DNA of 9,417 nt, from positions 3,036 to 12,452 of the forward strand of contig JABMDH010000062.1 in assembly GCA_015904075.1 (NCBI GenBank). Reading direction: 5' to 3'. Shown here piece after piece: positions 6,405-9,417 of the stretch (position 1 is its first letter; the number at the start of each line of letters is the position of its first letter). The position numbers and the translations under genes were made by a program. The notes beneath the pieces were generated by a model, which saw only the letters and a program-made list of their open reading frames with translations, was not told the origin of the DNA and ran no database searches. The stretch is from Nitrospira sp. GTDB lineage: Bacteria > Nitrospirota > Nitrospiria > Nitrospirales > Nitrospiraceae.

Positions 6405-7127
6405 ATGTTTCAATCCGGTCCCATAGGGCTGATCGCGTCGCTCGGCGTGATCTCGAAAATCGTGCTGTTTCTGCTGTTGTGTTTTTCGATTATTTCCTGG
6501 GGCATCATTCTCTTTAAGTGGAATACCTTTCGTAGGGTTGACGAAGAAGACCGCCGGTTTATGGCGGTGCTGTCGAAAGCCAAAGATCTCGATGAAGTCA
6601 CGCGGCATGCTCAGCGGACGAGCGGGAGTCCCTGCGCAAGAATTTTCCATGCTGTGACCGAACGGCTGGGCCACGTATCTGGAGCAGGCCGGGCATCGTA
6701 TGACGGCGATGGAGCGTCGACGATCGATCGGCATGTCGTGGAACGGACCGGCGCGCACATTGCCCAAGGTCAAATTGCCAAGCTGGAATCGTTTTTACCG
6801 TTTCTGGCGACGACCGGGAATATCAGCCCGTTTGTGGGATTGCTCGGCACGGTCATGGGGATTATCGATTCGTTCCGTGAAATCGGCGCGCAAGGCACGG
6901 CCAGTATTGCCGCCGTGGCGCCCGGTGTGTCGGAGGCATTGATCGCAACAGCGGCCGGATTGTTTGCGGCGATTCCCGCCGTCATCGCCTACAACTACTT
7001 TCTGACGCGCATCCGTCGCGCGGCGTTTCATATGGATTCTGTGGTGGTCGAGTTGCTCGCGCTGCTTCCGGCTAAGCCGAAGCCGGTGGCTTCGGTTGCT
7101 CCTGTTCCTGTGGGAGTGAAGGGATGA
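6405..7127 (+). CDS. tolQ: TolQ, proton channel subunit of the Tol-Pal system
   Basis: A 240-residue inner-membrane protein of the TolQ/ExbB/MotA family. With TolR it makes the proton-driven motor that energises TolA for outer-membrane constriction and lipid homeostasis. Helix 1 spans about 16-37, then comes a cytoplasmic loop, then the conserved core [26 protein letters not shown] in pieces (about 128-153) and [24 protein letters not shown] (about 176-199), the second and third helices. Ribosome site: GGAG/GAGGG at 6388-6395. A possible extended -10 (TGGTACACT, 6346-6354) lacks a clear -35. Nothing else is apparent in the 255 nt after tRNA-Asp. Oddity: residues 91-106 are Gly/Ser-rich and unlike the family, while the +1 frame there reads [15 protein letters not shown], a plausible cytoplasmic helix, so a compensated frameshift is likely. 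The stop overlaps the tolR start by ATGA. Confidence 0.93.
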   Translation: MFQSGPIGLIASLGVISKIVLFLLLCFSIISWGIILFKWNTFRRVDEEDRRFMAVLSKAKDLDEVTRHAQRTSGSPCARIFHAVTERLGHVSGAGRASYDGDGASTIDRHVVERTGAHIAQGQIAKLESFLPFLATTGNISPFVGLLGTVMGIIDSFREIGAQGTASIAAVAPGVSEALIATAAGLFAAIPAVIAYNYFLTRIRRAAFHMDSVVVELLALLPAKPKPVASVAPVPVGVKG

Positions 7128-7567
7128 TGCTTGAAAACAGGCAGCGGCGGTTTTTGGCCGAAATCAACGTCATCCCTCTCGTCGATGTCGTGCTGGTGCT
7201 GCTGGTGATCTTCATGGTGACGGCCCCGATGCTTTATCGCGGGATGGACATCAAGCTGCCGACCTCCGCTTCAAATACAATCAAGCCGGAGATCCGGGCG
7301 GTGCTTGCGATCGAAAAAGATCAGCGGCTCTACCTCGATAAAGACCAGGTGAGTATCGCGCAGTTGGAGCGCAAGCTCCGCCTGCTTAAAGAGGAGCACA
7401 AGGATGTGTCGCTCTACCTGCGGGCTGATCGCGATGTGCCGTATGGCGTGGTCATTCAGGTCATGGATGGAGTCAAGAAAGCCGGCATTGAAAAGCTCGG
7501 TATGGTGACCGATCCAGCCGGTCCCGAGCGCGTTGTCGATGCTGTGACATCAGCGCGCAAAAAATGA
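7124..7567 (+). CDS. tolR: TolR/ExbD-family motor subunit
   Basis: A 147-residue biopolymer-transport protein, single-pass inner membrane with a periplasmic domain, partner of TolQ. A short cytoplasmic N-terminus is followed by [20 protein letters not shown] (14-33). Asp21 in this helix is the conserved proton-carrying aspartate. Then comes the family's periplasmic part, with [20 protein letters not shown] (about 97-116) as the most conserved block and a C-terminal [11 protein letters not shown]. Length and motifs are normal. The ATG at 7124 overlaps the tolQ stop (ATGA), and GGGAGTGAAGGG before it supplies a ribosome site; the next ATG at 7127 is an equal alternative. Translation is coupled to tolQ. 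ExbD is the alternative name, but tolB downstream supports the Tol assignment. Confidence 0.93.
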   Translation: MMLENRQRRFLAEINVIPLVDVVLVLLVIFMVTAPMLYRGMDIKLPTSASNTIKPEIRAVLAIEKDQRLYLDKDQVSIAQLERKLRLLKEEHKDVSLYLRADRDVPYGVVIQVMDGVKKAGIEKLGMVTDPAGPERVVDAVTSARKK

Positions 7568-7590
7568 AGCGCTCCGCAGCAGTTTGCTCC

Positions 7591-7687
7591 GCCGAAGTCG
7601 CACTTTCGGCTATGACGGTCGGACGCTGCGCTCTATCGTGTAACATTCCCAGAAGCGACCTCCCTCCTTCGCTGCGGCTACGGAGGG
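7591..7687. repeat. Two GC-rich hairpins in the tolR-tolA gap
   Basis: The 188-nt gap holds GCCGAA/TTCGGC (7591-7596 and 7605-7610, 8-nt loop) and CCCTCC/GGAGGG (7662-7667 and 7682-7687, 14-nt loop). Neither is followed by a T-run, so they are poor terminators. The style (CTCCGCCGAAG, CCTTCGCTGCGGCTACGGAGG) resembles dispersed intergenic palindromic elements of GC-rich bacteria, but only one copy is visible here. Confidence 0.4.
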
Positions 7688-7755
7688 TTCATCCCGCCAG
7701 TATTTCCGGTTCGAGCTACGGGGTATTCGGCGAAGGAGCATAGAGGCAGACATTC

Positions 7756-8736
7756 ATGGCACAGGCCTCAGGATCGGCTGATTTTTGGTTGAGCGATGAG
7801 CGGCAGACGGATTTGAGTCGCCGCTTGTGGCGTGCGGTGGTGATTTCCCTCGTTGTGCATGTGTGTATACTGGCGGTGGTCTCGTGGATTCGCCTGCCCA
7901 AGCATGGTGAACGGCCTCTGGCATCTATCGAGATTGCGCTTGCCACGATGCCGGCTCCGCCGGTGCATGTCGACGACCCGCAAAAGAGCGAGCCCAAAGC
8001 AGCGGAGGTTCCTGCGCCTGCTCCACCTGCCAGACCTGCCCCACCCGCAAAAATGGCACCGGCCCCGGCGCCTGCACCTGTGAAACCGCGGTCCAACGAT
8101 GTCATGGGCGATGTCATGAAGGGCATCTCACTACCGGCCCATGCGCCAAAATTTGGAGACTTCAGCCCGACAGAAAAACCGAAGAAACAGCCAATCAAGT
8201 TGCCCGATGTTCCGGTCGTCACTGAGGCGACAGAGCGGATCAAGCATCCGGAAGCCAAACCGCAGTCGTCTCTCACGGACGATTTGAATAAAGAGCTGGA
8301 TGAGGAGTTCAAGAGGATCAAAAAGTTCGAGCTTCCGAAGGCGGCGCCGGCCGACATCGCGCCGAAGCCTGCGCCTCATGTCGAAGCGAAGGCACCGAGT
8401 ATCAAGGCTGTTGATACGACGCTCAAAGTTCCTGGAGTGGCGCCGGGGTCAAACGCATATCTGGGGCGCGTGCGGCAGCGAATCAGTAGTTTCTGGAATG
8501 CGCCGCCGGTCGATGCGGCCGGTCAGGGGTATGTGGTCATTGTGCAATTCAGACTGCATCGGAATGGATCGGTGACCGGGGTGGCGATCGAGCAATCGTC
8601 CGGCAATGAGTACTACGACCTGGCCGGAAAACGGGCGGTGCTTAGTGCGACTCCCTTGCCGGTTTTTCCTCCGGAATTGACCGAGGCGTATTTCGACGCC
8701 CATTTCACATTTACCATCGGCGAATCACAGGGGTAG
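7756..8736 (+). CDS. TolA/TonB-type periplasm-spanning energy transducer
   Basis: A 326-residue protein with the TolA/TonB layout. A cytoplasmic N-terminus (1-26) leads to one membrane helix (about 27-46) that contains Ser31-x3-His35, the spacing of the functional Ser and His in TonB and TolA helices. Residues 66-110 are Pro/Ala/Lys-rich (PAPAPPARPAPPAKM), followed by a charged, partly helical linker (DDLNKELDEEFKRIKKFE). The C-terminal domain (about 233-326) begins YLGRVRQRISSFWNAPP and continues VVIVQFRLHRNGSVTGVAIEQSSGN, a TonB_C/TolA C-terminal fold. Its position between tolR and tolB makes TolA the probable role, although by domain it would be labelled TonB. A GAGG site lies 9 nt before the ATG. 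The 188-nt gap after tolR may allow separate control. Confidence 0.88.
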   Translation: MAQASGSADFWLSDERQTDLSRRLWRAVVISLVVHVCILAVVSWIRLPKHGERPLASIEIALATMPAPPVHVDDPQKSEPKAAEVPAPAPPARPAPPAKMAPAPAPAPVKPRSNDVMGDVMKGISLPAHAPKFGDFSPTEKPKKQPIKLPDVPVVTEATERIKHPEAKPQSSLTDDLNKELDEEFKRIKKFELPKAAPADIAPKPAPHVEAKAPSIKAVDTTLKVPGVAPGSNAYLGRVRQRISSFWNAPPVDAAGQGYVVIVQFRLHRNGSVTGVAIEQSSGNEYYDLAGKRAVLSATPLPVFPPELTEAYFDAHFTFTIGESQG

Positions 8737-8739
8737 GAC

Positions 8740-9417
8740 ATGACATTTCGAATTGTCGTCGTCATCAGCTTATGTCTGTCGGTCGGGCTCGCCTGGATTA
8801 TCGAGTCCGGCGCGACGGATGTATTTCTCGAGGCGACCAGGCCGGACTTTCAAAAGATCCCGTTGGGAGTCGCAGGGATCGACAACAGCGGCGGTCCCGA
8901 ATCGCCCGAAGGACGGATCAGGCTGGGGAACCGTATCGAAGAAGTGCTGAAGGCGGATGTGCGCCGGTCGCTGGTTTTCTCTCTTGTCGACTTGCCCAGC
9001 ATCGGGATCAAGGTTGGCAGCTTGGGAGCCGTGCCGGATCCTGAATTCAAGAAAGCCGCTGAGCAGGGCGTGTCCGTCATAGTGTGGGGCAAGGCCGGGA
9101 TGACGAACGACGCCAAAGACCCCGATGTCAACATGGACGGGTATGTGTACGATGCGGGCAATGATGAAATGGTGGGCGGCAAACGCTATGCAGGCGCCAC
9201 GTCCGTCGTGCGGCTGATGGCGCATCGCTTTGCCGACGAACTGGTGTTTCGGTACACGGGAGAGCCGGGCATCGCCCGGACGAAAATTGCGTATGTGTCC
9301 GAGCAGGGAGCGGCGCGTGAATTGTTCGTGATGGACTACGACGGATACGATTCGCGCCAGCTGACGGCCGATGGATTTTTAAATCTCATGCCCAAATGGT
9401 CGCCGGACCGGCGGTTC
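8740..9417 (+). CDS. tolB: TolB, Tol-Pal periplasmic protein (3' end outside window)
   Basis: The first 226 codons of TolB, the periplasmic beta-propeller protein that binds Pal and is linked to TolA. An N-terminal hydrophobic signal segment (2-20) is followed by GATDVFLEATRPDFQKIPLG, where other TolB proteins have the mature N-terminus. The N-terminal alpha/beta domain includes VWGKAGMTNDAKDP and GYVYDAGNDEMVGGKRYAG; then HRFADELVFRYTGEPGIART leads to the first propeller repeat, AYVSEQGAARELFVMDYDG, with DSRQLTADGFLNLMPKWSPD at the edge. The signal-peptide cleavage site is not obvious because IIES replaces the usual small-residue AxA. The ATG at 8740 follows the upstream stop by 3 nt, with GGGGTAGG as ribosome site, so it is coupled to the transducer gene. 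Full length should be about 430 residues. Confidence 0.93.
   Translation, partial: MTFRIVVVISLCLSVGLAWIIESGATDVFLEATRPDFQKIPLGVAGIDNSGGPESPEGRIRLGNRIEEVLKADVRRSLVFSLVDLPSIGIKVGSLGAVPDPEFKKAAEQGVSVIVWGKAGMTNDAKDPDVNMDGYVYDAGNDEMVGGKRYAGATSVVRLMAHRFADELVFRYTGEPGIARTKIAYVSEQGAARELFVMDYDGYDSRQLTADGFLNLMPKWSPDRRF

Noticed and set aside
7716..8357. 213-codon minus-strand frame rich in Gly/Ala/Ser
   Set aside because: It is the mirror of the Pro/Ala-rich linker in the TolA/TonB gene, a compositional artefact.
1..9417. CRISPR array, insertion sequence or rRNA
   Set aside because: No regularly spaced direct repeats, transposase frames, terminal inverted repeats or rRNA-like sequence were found by eye on either strand.

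Overview
The window is a piece of a GC-rich Gram-negative chromosome. A tolQ-tolR-tolA/tonB-tolB cluster shows a cell with an outer membrane. Gene style, Tol protein sequences and base composition fit Nitrospira or a close relative (Nitrospirota). That placement is inference from recall; no search was run.

Layout. 1-404 (minus) is the start of a coiled-coil lipoprotein gene running off the left edge. It diverges from a plus-strand pair: a secreted protein of unknown function (513-1124) and a glyoxalase II-like metallo-beta-lactamase-fold hydrolase (1164-1805). A small exported protein (1822-2145, minus) and a SAM-dependent methyltransferase (2162-2806, plus) have start codons only 16 bp apart. 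A compact hicA-hicB toxin-antitoxin pair (2882-3293) follows, with a likely terminator. A site-2 protease-family membrane peptidase (3529-4275) and a periplasmic-binding-protein-like ORF (4351-5343) lie on the minus strand. The latter abuts, head to head, the C-terminal catalytic half of a XerC/XerD-type recombinase (to 5795, plus). Both lack their N-terminal parts at exactly this junction. A consensus-like promoter then leads into tRNA-Val(UAC) and tRNA-Asp(GUC), followed by tolQ, tolR, a tolA/tonB gene and tolB, which is cut by the right edge.

How the genes work together. TolQ and TolR form the proton-driven inner-membrane motor, the TolA/TonB protein spans the periplasm, and TolB is the periplasmic partner that contacts Pal. 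Pal itself would lie beyond the window. HicA and HicB are an mRNA-interferase toxin and its antitoxin. The other genes look like housekeeping or envelope functions with no evident shared pathway.

I do not see a clear undescribed multi-gene system here. The best leads are structural: the double-truncation junction near 5345, an apparent compensated frameshift inside tolQ (about 6675-6722), and a tRNA-Asp about 3 nt short between acceptor and D-arm. The three lie within 1.4 kb, so a local assembly or consensus problem must be excluded before a biological reading. Two genes (513 and 2882) also look leaderless or nearly so.
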